From contig JAFZYE010000018.1 in NCBI GenBank assembly GCA_017616445.1, positions 1-60,157 on the forward strand: a stretch of 60,157 nt of DNA. The letters are read 5' to 3'. The notes below the pieces were generated by a model, which ran no database searches, was not told where the DNA came from, and saw nothing but the letters and a program-made list of their open reading frames with translations. Shown here in pieces: positions 33,713 to 43,392 of this stretch. A program made the translations under genes and the position numbers. Source of the DNA: Bacteroidaceae bacterium (GTDB taxonomy: Bacteria > Bacteroidota > Bacteroidia > Bacteroidales > Bacteroidaceae). Numbering within the stretch: the stretch's first letter is position 1; every line of letters begins with the position of its first letter.

Positions 33713-34645
33713 ATGGAACACATCAAATGTTTGATTATAGGCTCTGGTCCTGCTGGTTATACAGCTGCGATATATGCAAGCAGAGCAAATTTGGCTCCTG
33801 TCGTTTACGAAGGTATACAACCAGGTGGACAGTTGACCATCACAGACGTTATTGAGAATTTCCCAGGACATCCGGAAGAATTGTCAGGACAGGATTTGAT
33901 GGACCTGATGCGTCAGCAGGTAGAAAACTTCGGTGTGGAAATACGCGAACATGTTTGCGTGAAGAGCGACTTGAGCAAGGCTCCTTACCATTTCACCTTT
34001 GAGGATGGCAGCGAAGTAGAAGCCGACACCGTCATCATCGCCACAGGAGCAAGTGCTAAGTTCCTGGGATTGGACGATGAAAAGAAATACATGGGCCAAG
34101 GCGTGAGTGCCTGTGCAACATGTGACGGATTCTTCTATCGCAAGAAAGTAGTGGCTGTTGTCGGAGGAGGCGATACTGCTTGTGGTGAAGCACTCTATCT
34201 GGCTTCGCTGGCGTCTAAAGTATATGTCATCGTTCGCAAACCCTATCTGAGAGCATCGAAGATATTACAGGAACGGGTGATGAACAACGAGAAGATTGAG
34301 GTGCTGTTCGAAACCAATACAGAAGGTCTCTATGGAGAGAATGGGGTAGAGGGTGCGCACCTTGTATATAAAAGAGGTGAAGACGGGGAACGTCGGTACG
34401 ACCTGCCTATCGACGGGTTCTTTCTGGCTATTGGTCATCGTCCGAACTCTGAGGTGTTCAAGCCTTGGATTGAGACAGACGAGATAGGATTTATCAAGAC
34501 AGAAGGCGCCTCCCCAAAGACCAACATACCTGGTGTGTTTGCTGCAGGTGATGTGGCAGACCCGACTTATCGTCAGGCTATCGTTGCAGCAGGTTCAGGT
34601 TGTAAGGCCGCTATGGAGGCAGAGAAATACTTGAATGAGATGTAA
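33713..34645 (+). CDS. trxB: Thioredoxin reductase
   Basis: This 310-aa flavoprotein reduces thioredoxin with NADPH. It shows the FAD loop IIGSGPAGYTAAIYA (residue 7), the redox pair in SACATCDGFFY (about residue 136), the NADPH loop VVGGGDTACGEAL and a C-terminal GVFAAGDVADPTYRQ. It is cytoplasmic and of the usual length. It follows a block of 7-bp repeats, so it may have its own promoter. The thioredoxin-like protein encoded 3 kb downstream is a secreted type and need not be a partner. Confidence 0.95.
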   Translation: MEHIKCLIIGSGPAGYTAAIYASRANLAPVVYEGIQPGGQLTITDVIENFPGHPEELSGQDLMDLMRQQVENFGVEIREHVCVKSDLSKAPYHFTFEDGSEVEADTVIIATGASAKFLGLDDEKKYMGQGVSACATCDGFFYRKKVVAVVGGGDTACGEALYLASLASKVYVIVRKPYLRASKILQERVMNNEKIEVLFETNTEGLYGENGVEGAHLVYKRGEDGERRYDLPIDGFFLAIGHRPNSEVFKPWIETDEIGFIKTEGASPKTNIPGVFAAGDVADPTYRQAIVAAGSGCKAAMEAEKYLNEM

Positions 34646-34755
34646 AATATAGAATGTAAAATGTAGAGATGAAGGATGTGTGGTGAAAAAAATTGTTTAA
34701 AGTTGTAGTTTATTAGCCGTTTGTGCGTCTTACGGATAAAAAACAAATAAAACAA

Positions 34756-36264
34756 ATGGATTTCAAACGATTCAGATTAATTTACAAGTTAATTACAAAG
34801 AACAAGAAGCTAAGCGAGAAACGTCATCCGATGTTTGAGCGTAACCGCTTCATGAAGATTTTTTCATACGGAATGATAGCCTTCATGGCTTGTTACCTGA
34901 TATTCTTCGGTTTGATGTTTGCCAATCTCTTTGCAGACGGAAGTAAAGAAGCATGCGATATGCTGAACCAAGGTATCATCATTTTCCTGATTCTGGATTT
35001 CTTTATCCGGTTCGGTATGCAGGAAACACCTGCGCAGGAGGTGAAACCCTATAAGGTGATGCCGATTCCAATCAACACATTGATGCATATCTTCCTCATC
35101 AAACGAGGATGGAACTGGTACAACGTATTCTTCATGTTCTTCTTTATTCCATTTGGCATCATATCGATTGCCACTACACCTTATTTTGGTGTTTCCGGAC
35201 TTATCGGCTACATCTTGGGTGTATGGCTTCTCTTCATACTGAATGCCTATTGGTATTTGTTATGGCGTACATCGGTGAACCACCACTTCGTCTACATATT
35301 GGCACCAATCATCATCTATATAGCCCTTATCTTCTTCGGAATGTTTACTGGTGACTGGTTGTTTGATGGTTCCATGAAGTTTATGCGTGGTTTCATCGAA
35401 TGGAATCCATTGTGCTTCCTGACAGTCATCGCTGCAATTGTAATCTTGTATGTAGTCAACCTGTGGTTGCAGAAGAAGTTAATCTATTTTGAAATTGCCA
35501 AAGTAGAGAAGGTGAAGAAGGTGAAATCTCAAGAGATGAGTTTCCTGAACCGCTATGGTGTGATTGGCGAATACCTGAAACTTGAAATCAAGTCGATTGT
35601 CCGTAATAATGTGGTTCGTAAGATATTCATCTCAGGTGTGATCATCACTCTGATATTCTGTGCGGTTACAGCCTTTACGCCTGCATACGATTCTGGTTTC
35701 ATGAGAGTATTCATCTGTATCTATTGTTTTGCAGTATATGGCATCATGACCCTTACGAACGTGATGGGTGTGGAGGGAAACTACATTGACGGATTGATGA
35801 GCCGTAAGGAGTCAGTACTTTCGTTGCTGAAGGCAAAGTATTACTTCTATTGTTTCATGCTGCTCATTCCAACCCTGTTTATGATTGCCCCCGTAGCTAC
35901 AGGTAAATATACTGTCTATGAGTTGTTGGGCTGTCTGTTCTTTACGCCAGGATGTATCTTCCCGTTCCTTTTCATTCTTGCTATCTTCAACAATACAACG
36001 ATGAACTTGACGCAGAAGATACAACAGAGGACAACCAATTCGAAGGCGCAGTTCTTCGTATCTCTGGGTGCGATGTTGATTCCGATGGTTGTGATGTACG
36101 TTCTGGTGATGTTGATGGGAAGCATCTGGGGAGGCGTTGTGATGATGGTTCTTGGATTAACAGGTGTAGCATTACATCATGTGTGGTTAAAAGCGATTTA
36201 TAAACAATTTATGATAAGAAGATATGAAAACATGTCAAGTTTCCGTGCAACTCGAAACGCTTAA
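34756..36264 (+). CDS. DUF5687 ABC-exporter permease
   Basis: This 502-aa integral membrane protein has about 12 hydrophobic segments and matches the Bacteroidetes DUF5687 family, the membrane partner of ABC ATPases. The start chosen is MDFKRFRLIYKL; an in-frame ATG at 34723 adds 11 polar residues and is less likely. The ATPase gene overlaps its 3' end by 41 bp, so the two form a coupled transporter unit. The substrate is unknown. Confidence 0.85.
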   Translation: MDFKRFRLIYKLITKNKKLSEKRHPMFERNRFMKIFSYGMIAFMACYLIFFGLMFANLFADGSKEACDMLNQGIIIFLILDFFIRFGMQETPAQEVKPYKVMPIPINTLMHIFLIKRGWNWYNVFFMFFFIPFGIISIATTPYFGVSGLIGYILGVWLLFILNAYWYLLWRTSVNHHFVYILAPIIIYIALIFFGMFTGDWLFDGSMKFMRGFIEWNPLCFLTVIAAIVILYVVNLWLQKKLIYFEIAKVEKVKKVKSQEMSFLNRYGVIGEYLKLEIKSIVRNNVVRKIFISGVIITLIFCAVTAFTPAYDSGFMRVFICIYCFAVYGIMTLTNVMGVEGNYIDGLMSRKESVLSLLKAKYYFYCFMLLIPTLFMIAPVATGKYTVYELLGCLFFTPGCIFPFLFILAIFNNTTMNLTQKIQQRTTNSKAQFFVSLGAMLIPMVVMYVLVMLMGSIWGGVVMMVLGLTGVALHHVWLKAIYKQFMIRRYENMSSFRATRNA

Positions 36265-36985
36265 GAAAGTATTCGGAGAGAATGTTGCATTAGATATCGA
36301 TACATTTACCATCAATAGCGGTGATGTACTTGGATTGGTGGGAAATAATGGTGCAGGTAAGACGACGCTTTTCCGTTTGATCCTTGATTTGCTGAAACCT
36401 AATACGGGTCATGTAACCATCAAGACCGAGGATGCGGAATACATCACCTCGAATTGTGAAGACTGGAAAACATTCACAGGAGCACATATCGATTCTGGAT
36501 TCCTGATCGATTATCTGACACCGGATGAGTATTTCTCGTTTATCGGAAAAGTGAACAACATCTCGAAGGAAGAAATCGATGAACAGCTGAAACGATATGA
36601 GGACTTCATGAACGGGGAAGTCTGTGGACAGAACAAGTTAATCAGAAACCTATCAGCAGGAAATCAGCAGAAAGTGGGAATCATCGCTGCATTACTCAAC
36701 CAACCAAGTCTGCTGATACTCGACGAGCCATTCAACTTCCTTGACCCTTCAAGCCAGTTAGCAATGAAATACTTGTTGGAGGACTATAACAAGCAGACAG
36801 GTGCAACCATTCTCGTATCAAGTCATAACCTGACGCATACGCTTGACATCTGTACTCGGGTTGCATTGCTTGAACATGGACGCATCATTAAAGACTATAA
36901 TAAGGAAGATTCTGATATGATAGCTGAGATAGAACAATACTTCGAAGGAAACGTTCATCATGAAGCGATTGCGAAAGAAGCATAA
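36224..36985 (+). CDS. ABC transporter ATP-binding protein
   Basis: The 253-aa ATPase has Walker A GLVGNNGAGKTTLF (about residue 37), signature LSAGNQQKVG (about 145) and Walker B LLILDEPFNFLD (about 163). The H-loop is in VSSHNLTHTLD. It energises the DUF5687 permease encoded immediately upstream, whose gene it overlaps by 41 bp. The short overlap with the next gene (26 bp) suggests the C40 peptidase gene is on the same transcript. Confidence 0.92.
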   Translation: MKTCQVSVQLETLKKVFGENVALDIDTFTINSGDVLGLVGNNGAGKTTLFRLILDLLKPNTGHVTIKTEDAEYITSNCEDWKTFTGAHIDSGFLIDYLTPDEYFSFIGKVNNISKEEIDEQLKRYEDFMNGEVCGQNKLIRNLSAGNQQKVGIIAALLNQPSLLILDEPFNFLDPSSQLAMKYLLEDYNKQTGATILVSSHNLTHTLDICTRVALLEHGRIIKDYNKEDSDMIAEIEQYFEGNVHHEAIAKEA

Positions 36986-37538
36986 ATATAATTCGAATGC
37001 ATTATTCCTTAGATGGAAAGGGTGGGGAGCTTTGAGCTGCCTTACCCTTGTTCTGTTTTTATCATCATGCCATTCATCAAGGCCGCTCTATAGGGATGTG
37101 GACATGCGAGAACTTGCCCGTGCGGGTCTCGCTCTTGGATTTGACATAGAAGAATACGACAACTGGAAACTGATGATTGAGTCGTCTAAGTGGTTGGGGG
37201 TTCCGTATAAGTATGCAGGTAACACCAAGTCGGGTGTAGACTGCTCCGGATTCACTTCTGCTATCTACAAGACGGTCTATAACAAACAGCTCCATCGTAG
37301 GAGTGTTGACCAATATACTCAGGATTGTCGTCATGCGAATCGTACAGCGTTGTCGAGTGGCGACCTTGTGTTTTTTGCTACGTCAGGTAGCAAGACTACA
37401 GAGAATATCAATCATGTAGGAATCTACCTGAAGAATAATAAGTTTATTCATGCAAGCAGTTCGCGTGGGGTGGTCGTTGATGACCTCAGCTCGAAATACT
37501 TTGTGCAGAACTGGGTAGCAGGAGGGAAAGTGAAGTAA
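36960..37538 (+). CDS. C40 (NlpC/P60) peptidase lipoprotein
   Basis: The 192-aa protein has a basic N-terminus, a membrane segment and a lipobox (LFLSSC, about residue 37), then an NlpC/P60 domain. The catalytic cysteine is in SGVDCSGF (about 94) and the histidine in NHVGIYL (about 152). Such enzymes hydrolyse peptidoglycan stem peptides. It overlaps the ABC ATPase gene by 26 bp, which links a cell-wall hydrolase to an exporter; FtsX-like coupling would be speculation. Confidence 0.88.
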   Translation: MKRLRKKHKYNSNALFLRWKGWGALSCLTLVLFLSSCHSSRPLYRDVDMRELARAGLALGFDIEEYDNWKLMIESSKWLGVPYKYAGNTKSGVDCSGFTSAIYKTVYNKQLHRRSVDQYTQDCRHANRTALSSGDLVFFATSGSKTTENINHVGIYLKNNKFIHASSSRGVVVDDLSSKYFVQNWVAGGKVK

Positions 37539-37640
37539 GGGGGAGGATAAAGTTGATAGTTTATAGTTTATAGTGTATAGTCAGTTGAAAGAGGGGATAG
37601 TTAAGAGTTAAGAATTAAGAGTTAAGAATTAAGAGATTAA
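37539..37640 (+). repeat. Dispersed repeat: G-rich block plus 7-bp units
   Basis: GGGGGAGGATAAAGTT followed by TAGTTTATAGTTTATAG, AGTCAGTTGAA and AGTTAAGAGTTAAG units fills the gap before the TlpA-like gene. The order matches 9030-9105, so this is a second copy of one composite repeat. Confidence 0.65.
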
Positions 37641-37645
37641 AAGAT

Positions 37646-38776
37646 ATGAATAGATTATTTGGAGTCATTTCTTGTTTTTGCATGTGTGTATTCTGTGCCT
37701 GTGTCAACAAACCTGATGGTTATGTAATCAGAGGTACAGCAGAAGGAACGGTTGACGGAGATACGGTGTTCTTGTGCAACATGGAAGGCTTTTTCTCGTT
37801 TGTTCCGTTCGATACGGCTATAGTGAAGGATGGTAAATTTGAATTTACTGGATTTGCCGAGGAGGTGAGCGTCTGTTTTGTGCTACCTACCCATGATGGT
37901 TCAAACGAAGGCTTGGGGTTGATAGATATCCCGTTCGAGAACTCTTTGATTGAGGTTCAGTTGTTCAAACCAGAGAGTCAAAAGCCTCCCGTATATGTTG
38001 ATCATGGTCCTGATGGTCCGCTGTGGGAGGAATATAAAAAGTTAGAGGCCGATTGTGATGCAAAGGAAAACGCTCCTTGGCAAATTGTACTCAATCAGCA
38101 GGGAACTCCTGATGAGATTGCCAAAGCACAGCAAGAACTCGATTCGATTACTGCCCAATCGTTAGAAGCAAAACGTCAGTTTATCGTAGATCATGCAGGA
38201 ACAGGAATAGCTGACTATCTTTTCTCGCAGTATTATATGAATCCCTCATACGAAGCTACAAAGGATTTACTGTTGAAGGAATATGCTGCGAAGAATCCTG
38301 ACGGTCCTCACTTCGGCAAAATCATGAAGCAGATTGAGGCAACAAAGAATGCTGATGAGGAAGGTATGTTCACCGACTTTACGATGAATGACAACAATGG
38401 GAAACCTGTGAGTGTGATGTCCATCATTACCGAGAATCAATATACATTGGTTGATTTCTGGGCATCATGGTGCGGCCCTTGTCGTGCAGAAATGCCGAAT
38501 GTCGTAGCAGCCTATCAAAAATATCACGATAAAGGCTTTGAGGTCGTTGGTGTTTCGCTCGATGAAGACAAGAAGTCTTGGATTGCAGCAATTGAGAAGT
38601 TGCAGATGCCTTGGCCACAGTTGTCCGATTTGAAAGGTTGGCAGTGTGAAGGTGCCGTACTTTATAAGGTTCAGGCCATTCCTTCAAATCTTCTGGTTGA
38701 CCAAAGCGGAAAGATAGTTGCGAAGAACCTGCGTGAAGACGAACTACAGAATAAATTAGCAGAATTATTTAAGTAA
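37646..38776 (+). CDS. TlpA/ResA-like thioredoxin-fold lipoprotein with DUF4369
   Basis: The 376-aa protein has a lipoprotein-type signal (cysteines at CMCVFCACVN), a DUF4369-like N-terminal domain (about 25-120: GYVIRGTAEGTVDGDTVFL), a helical middle and a C-terminal thioredoxin domain with WASWCGPCRAEMP (about residue 271). It is an envelope thiol-disulfide oxidoreductase. The stop codon overlaps the ung start by one base, so the two are coupled. Confidence 0.9.
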   Translation: MNRLFGVISCFCMCVFCACVNKPDGYVIRGTAEGTVDGDTVFLCNMEGFFSFVPFDTAIVKDGKFEFTGFAEEVSVCFVLPTHDGSNEGLGLIDIPFENSLIEVQLFKPESQKPPVYVDHGPDGPLWEEYKKLEADCDAKENAPWQIVLNQQGTPDEIAKAQQELDSITAQSLEAKRQFIVDHAGTGIADYLFSQYYMNPSYEATKDLLLKEYAAKNPDGPHFGKIMKQIEATKNADEEGMFTDFTMNDNNGKPVSVMSIITENQYTLVDFWASWCGPCRAEMPNVVAAYQKYHDKGFEVVGVSLDEDKKSWIAAIEKLQMPWPQLSDLKGWQCEGAVLYKVQAIPSNLLVDQSGKIVAKNLREDELQNKLAELFK

Positions 38777-39438
38777 TGCAAGTCAATATAGAGCCATCGT
38801 GGCAGCAACAACTGCAAGGAGAGTTCGACAAACCGTACTTTGCCAAACTCGTCGGTTTTGTGAAGCAGGAGTATGCTAAGCATACAGTCTATCCTCCAGG
38901 CAAGTTGATATTCAACGCATTCAATCAGTGCCCGTTCGATAAAGTGAAGGTGGTGCTGATAGGGCAAGATCCATATCACGAGCCAGGACAGGCTCATGGA
39001 CTCTGTTTCTCTGTGAACGATGGTGTACAGTTCCCGCCTTCATTGGGTAATATCTTCAAGGAGATACAAGATGATATCGGGACCCCGATACCTGCGTCAG
39101 GCAACCTCACTCGCTGGGCACAACAAGGTGTGTTGTTACTGAATGCTACACTTACAGTCCGTGAGCATCAGGCTGGTTCGCATCAACGGCAAGGATGGGA
39201 GGAATTTACGGATGCTGTCATCCGTATCCTAAGTGAAAAACGTGAGCATCTTGTCTTTATCCTATGGGGCAGTTATGCCCAAAGCAAGAGCTATCTGATC
39301 AATGGAACCCGCCATTGCATCCTGCGTTCGGCACACCCTTCTCCACTTTCTGCCTATCGTGGTTTCTTTGGAAATCATCATTTCAGTTTAGCAAATCAAT
39401 ATTTACGTTCCAACGGTATAGAAGAGATACAATGGTAA
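38776..39438 (+). CDS. ung: Uracil-DNA glycosylase
   Basis: The 220-aa enzyme removes uracil from DNA to start base-excision repair. Family 1 motifs are intact: the water-activating GQDPYHEPGQAHGLCFSV (about residue 62), LLLNATLTV, and the HPSPLSAYRGFFG DNA-intercalation loop. It is cytoplasmic and of the usual length. It overlaps the TlpA-like gene upstream by one base and the HAD gene downstream by 7 bp. Confidence 0.96.
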   Translation: MQVNIEPSWQQQLQGEFDKPYFAKLVGFVKQEYAKHTVYPPGKLIFNAFNQCPFDKVKVVLIGQDPYHEPGQAHGLCFSVNDGVQFPPSLGNIFKEIQDDIGTPIPASGNLTRWAQQGVLLLNATLTVREHQAGSHQRQGWEEFTDAVIRILSEKREHLVFILWGSYAQSKSYLINGTRHCILRSAHPSPLSAYRGFFGNHHFSLANQYLRSNGIEEIQW

Positions 39439-40094
39439 AGAATATCATATTTGATTTTGGTGGTGTGATTGTGCATCTGCAGCCAGATGAGGCTATCCGC
39501 CGTTTCGAAGCGCTCGGCATTTCCGATGCTCGTCAGCAGATGGATATATTCGGACAGACAGGTATATTTGGTCAGGTTGAGAAAGGCGAACTCACCACAG
39601 ATGAGTTTAGCCGATTATTGGCATTAGAGGCACAGGAAAAAGGAGGAAAGTTTCAAGGTATCGATAATCCATCTTACTCATACGAAGAGACGCAATGGGG
39701 ATGGATGGGGTATATAAAGGCAGTCCCTCAGAAGAATCTGGATACATTATTGCGTTTACAGCAACGTTACAACCTGTATCTGTTGAGCAATCTCAATCCG
39801 TTCCTGCAACAGTGGGCAGAGAGTACAGAATTCAGTGGTGACGGACATGGACTTCGCCATTATATTCCTTATTTGTATTATAGTTTTCAACTTCGCGATT
39901 ACAAGCCGGCACCTTCAATCTTTCAAAAGATGATGCATGCAGCAGGTTTGCGTGCTGAAGAGTGTGTATTCGTTGATGATAGTCCTCGTAATATCATAGG
40001 ATGTGAGTCTGTTGGTATGCGTGGATTGCTTGTAGCAAAAGATGAAGACTGGACAGAACGATTAGACGATTTGTTATCAAAAGCAGAAAAATGA
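39432..40094 (+). CDS. HAD-superfamily hydrolase (subfamily IA)
   Basis: The start MVKNIIFDFGGVIVHLQ overlaps the end of ung by 7 bp; the frame is open upstream to 39264, but that part is antisense-free out-of-frame ung sequence and is rejected. The 220-aa protein has motif I DFGGV (the first nucleophile Asp at residue 8, the second position Gly), motif II LLSNLNP and motif III/IV CVFVDDSPRNI. It is a cytoplasmic phosphatase of unknown substrate. It overlaps the PLD gene by 4 bp. Confidence 0.88.
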   Translation: MVKNIIFDFGGVIVHLQPDEAIRRFEALGISDARQQMDIFGQTGIFGQVEKGELTTDEFSRLLALEAQEKGGKFQGIDNPSYSYEETQWGWMGYIKAVPQKNLDTLLRLQQRYNLYLLSNLNPFLQQWAESTEFSGDGHGLRHYIPYLYYSFQLRDYKPAPSIFQKMMHAAGLRAEECVFVDDSPRNIIGCESVGMRGLLVAKDEDWTERLDDLLSKAEK

Positions 40095-41323
40095 AAAAGA
40101 AACTGATACTATTTACATTTGCAACCCTTTGCCTTTCGCTTTTGACGGTAAGCCCATTAAAGGCGCAAAGTGATGTGGAAGAGAAAGCCTATCTGGCATT
40201 GAAAGGCATAGAACTGACAGAGTTCAATCGTGTGAAACTCTTGAAGAGCGGACACGAGAAGTTCGAAGACCTTTTTGAGGCTATCCGACAGGCTAAGTGG
40301 TTTATTCACTTGGAGTATTTCAACTTCCGTAACGATTCCATTGCTGGTTTGCTGTATCATGAGCTGGCAGAGAAGGTGAAAGAAGGAGTTGAAGTCCGTG
40401 CAATGTATGATGCGTTCGGTAATTCATCGAATAATCAACCCGTAAAGCGTGCAATGCATGATTCCATCTGTTCCTTAGGAATCAAACTGGTGAAGTTCGA
40501 CCCAATCCGCTTCCCGTGGGTCAACCATATCATCCCACGCGACCATCGTAAGATTGTCGTGATTGATGGAGAAATTGCCTATACAGGAGGAATGAATGTT
40601 GCTGATTATTATGTTAATGGTTTGGAGGAAATCGGTCCTTGGCGCGATATGCACATGCGAATTGAGGGCCCTGCCGTGAACGACTTACATAAAATATTCT
40701 GCGAGATGTGGGCAAAGGCAACGGGTGAGATGCTCGTGAGTGCGAAGTATTTCCCTATGCATCGTCCGCAAGGTAACTCGACTCTCGGAGTGATCGACCG
40801 TCATCCGAAGACAGCCAATAAATCTATTCGACAACTCTATTGCAGCATGCTTGATAATGCGAAACATAAGGTGTTGCTCATCAATCCTTATTTCGTTCCT
40901 ACCCATCAAGTGCGTAGTGCGCTCAAGCGATGTATCGATCGAGGAGTGGATGTGCAGATTATGATAAGTGAGAAGAGCGATATACCACTCACGCCTGATG
41001 CGAGCCATTACGTGGGACGTCAGATGCAGAAGCTGGGGGCCAAGGTTCACATGTTTCGTGGTGGATTCCATCATACGAAGATTATGATGGTTGACGACCT
41101 CTTCTGCACAGTTGGATCATCCAATCTCGACAGTCGCAGCCTTCGTTGTGACTATGAAGTCAACACGATCATCTTCGACAAAGAGGTTACAGCCGAACTC
41201 ACAAAAATGTTCGAAGAGGATGTTCTGAGCAGTGTGCCGATGAATGACGCATATTGGAAATCCAAAACCAAATGGAAACGGTTCGTCGCTTGGTTCGGCA
41301 ACCTGTTGACCCCATTCCTGTAA
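40091..41323 (+). CDS. Phospholipase D/cardiolipin synthase-like protein with signal peptide
   Basis: The 410-aa protein carries two HKD motifs: HRKIVVID (about residue 152) and HTKIMMVD (about 325), each with downstream GG/GS-N, as in cardiolipin synthases. Instead of two N-terminal membrane helices it starts with a cleavable-looking signal (MKKKLILFTFATLCLSLL, ending LKAQ), so it may act in the periplasm. The reaction would be phosphatidyl transfer between two phosphatidylglycerols or lipid cleavage. It is translated from a 4-bp overlap with the HAD gene. Confidence 0.85.
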   Translation: MKKKLILFTFATLCLSLLTVSPLKAQSDVEEKAYLALKGIELTEFNRVKLLKSGHEKFEDLFEAIRQAKWFIHLEYFNFRNDSIAGLLYHELAEKVKEGVEVRAMYDAFGNSSNNQPVKRAMHDSICSLGIKLVKFDPIRFPWVNHIIPRDHRKIVVIDGEIAYTGGMNVADYYVNGLEEIGPWRDMHMRIEGPAVNDLHKIFCEMWAKATGEMLVSAKYFPMHRPQGNSTLGVIDRHPKTANKSIRQLYCSMLDNAKHKVLLINPYFVPTHQVRSALKRCIDRGVDVQIMISEKSDIPLTPDASHYVGRQMQKLGAKVHMFRGGFHHTKIMMVDDLFCTVGSSNLDSRSLRCDYEVNTIIFDKEVTAELTKMFEEDVLSSVPMNDAYWKSKTKWKRFVAWFGNLLTPFL

Positions 41324-41402
41324 AGAAAATGTAAAAATCAAATAATTTGAAAATAAAATAATTATACATTATCCATTCTACATTTTACATCTACAACAAA
41401 AT

Positions 41403-42911
41403 ATGAAAAGACTATCGTTCATCCTGCTTCTGGTTATGAGTGTCATGCAGGGCTTTGCGCAACCTAAGCGTGAGTTTCGTGGTGCATGGATTCAGTGTGT
41501 TAATGGACAGTATCTCGGAAAGTCTCCGGAACAGTTACAACAGATGCTGAGTGGTCAGCTTGATGTCCTCAAATCGGCTGGCATCAACGCCATCTTGTTC
41601 CAAGTACGTGCAGAGGGTGATGCGCTCTATCGTTCTGCTTATGAACCGTGGAGCCGATACTTGACAGGGCAGCAGGGTAAGGCTCCTGCTTATGCTTGGG
41701 ATCCTCTGGAATGGATGGTTACAGAATGTCATCGTCGAGGAATGGAATGTCATGCATGGATTAATCCTTACAGAGCGAAGACTGCTGGTACTAAAGAGGT
41801 CGCAGCCAACCACATTGCTGCTACCCATCCGGAACGTCTTTTCCAATATGGCGATTTGCTTATTTTCAATCCTGCGCTCGAAGTAAACAGGCAGTACACA
41901 TGTATGATTATCGAAGATATTCTGACTCGTTACGATGTGGACGGTCTTCACATGGACGATTACTTCTATCCGTACCCAACTGCAGGACAAGTCATTCCTG
42001 ATCAGGCAAACTATGCGGCTGACCCACGTGGATTTAATACGATCGAGGATTGGCGTCGTGATAATGTCAATCTGCTTATTCGTGATATTCACAATCTTGT
42101 GCGCAGGGTGAAACCTTGGATAAAATTTGGTATTTCACCATTTGGCATTTATCGTAACAGTCCTGATGGAACCAACTCAAAGGCCGGTAGTGCAACACGA
42201 GGCACTCAGAACTATGACGACCTCTATGCCGACATCGTGCTGTGGCAGGAAAAGGGATGGGTGGACTACCTCATCCCACAGATTTATTGGAATATCGGCT
42301 ATGCTGTAGCTGACTATAAAGTGCTGTGTGAGTGGTGGAACGAATACTGTGGGAAACGTCCTCTCTATATCGGACAGGATGTTGAACGTACTGTCAAGGA
42401 AGCCGATCCACAGAACCCGAATGTCCACCAGATGATGGCTAAGTACGACATCCAACGTAGTCTGTCAAACGTACAGGGTAGTTGTCAATGGTATGCAGCT
42501 GCTGTTGTCGATAATCCAGGGAGCTATCGGACCATGCTTGAGCAACAATACCATAAGTATCCTGCACTCCAGCCACTCATGCCTTGGATAGACAAGAAAG
42601 CACCAAAGAAAGTCAGCAAGCTGTCTATCTTGTTCCAGAGTGGGAACGGTCTTCTTTGTTCAGGAAAAATCTACCTTACCTGGAAAGCACCGAAAGCAAA
42701 GGATGAATTAGACAAAGCCACCGCGTATGCGGTATATCGTTTTGCCCCAGGTGAGAAAGTTAAGATAAACGCAGACGATGCAACTCATCTTGTAGGCGTT
42801 GTTCGTGAACCCCACTATTTACTTGAAGGCAACCAGACAGGGTGTACTTTCGTCGTGACGGCACTCGACCGTTTGCAAAACGAATCAAAACCAGTAAAGG
42901 TTAAGCTGTAA
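41403..42911 (+). CDS. GHL10 family glycoside hydrolase
   Basis: The 502-aa protein has a signal peptide (MKRLSFILLLVMSVMQGFAQ) and a glycosyl hydrolase-like 10 (GHL10, DUF187) TIM-barrel. Segments REFRGAWIQCVNGQYLG, GINAILFQVRAEGDALY, DGLHMDDYFYPYP and KFGISPFGIYRN fit the family, where related enzymes act on peptidoglycan or other glycans. A C-terminal beta-sandwich (about 415-500) follows. It is periplasmic or surface-bound. It is the last gene of the plus-strand run from ftsK. Confidence 0.88.
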   Translation: MKRLSFILLLVMSVMQGFAQPKREFRGAWIQCVNGQYLGKSPEQLQQMLSGQLDVLKSAGINAILFQVRAEGDALYRSAYEPWSRYLTGQQGKAPAYAWDPLEWMVTECHRRGMECHAWINPYRAKTAGTKEVAANHIAATHPERLFQYGDLLIFNPALEVNRQYTCMIIEDILTRYDVDGLHMDDYFYPYPTAGQVIPDQANYAADPRGFNTIEDWRRDNVNLLIRDIHNLVRRVKPWIKFGISPFGIYRNSPDGTNSKAGSATRGTQNYDDLYADIVLWQEKGWVDYLIPQIYWNIGYAVADYKVLCEWWNEYCGKRPLYIGQDVERTVKEADPQNPNVHQMMAKYDIQRSLSNVQGSCQWYAAAVVDNPGSYRTMLEQQYHKYPALQPLMPWIDKKAPKKVSKLSILFQSGNGLLCSGKIYLTWKAPKAKDELDKATAYAVYRFAPGEKVKINADDATHLVGVVREPHYLLEGNQTGCTFVVTALDRLQNESKPVKVKL

Positions 42912-43284
42912 TCTTAATTGTTTATGCTAAGATAAGCGTTGGTTATTTCATATAAGTGGTACTTATTTATAAATACATAAGGGAATATACACATAGATTA
43001 AAAATCGGGTACGACCGACCGCTCATGCATACAAGGACGGACGCTGGCAGATGTAAGGGCATCCGCCCTTATTTGTAGGCTCGAACACCCGCACCTGAAG
43101 CAACCTAATATCCCTACGTGTTATGCCTAATCTCTCTCCCTGCTAAACCTAATCTCTTTTGCTCGAATGTACTCAGTTCCTCAAAAGTCTGTACTCAGTA
43201 GGTTATCGGTTACGTGTGATTTATTATTTATTTGTGCCCTTTCTTCTCAAAAACTTCTCGTAATTATATTTTTTCACATTTTTA
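42912..43284 (+). other. Gene-free stretch before the LRR promoter
   Basis: I see no gene here. A 7-bp hairpin TAAGGGC (43054-43060)/GCCCTTA (43065-43071) with a short T-run could end transcription from GHL10, although 140 bp away. The rest is low-information sequence with CTAATCTCT-type repeats (43130-43160). Confidence 0.5.
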
Positions 43285-43316
43285 TTTGGTCGTTTCAGAG
43301 AAAGTCCGTATATTTG
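43285..43316 (+). promoter_or_regulatory. Promoter of the LRR protein gene
   Basis: The -33 TTTG (43285-43288), a 20-bp gap and the -7 TATATTTG (43309-43316) form a consensus Bacteroidetes promoter. The predicted start near 43322 gives a 250-nt leader before the ATG at 43572. Confidence 0.7.
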
Positions 43317-43392
43317 CTTCGTCCATTCGGATCTCATGCGTGATGGAAGAGTGGGCGGACATATTTGAATGAAGCGTTAGCTTTTAGTTCTT

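Noticed and set aside
39264..39431. Upstream extension of the HAD hydrolase
   Set aside because: The added residues are out-of-frame ung sequence; the MVKNIIFDFGG start fits the family and a short overlap.
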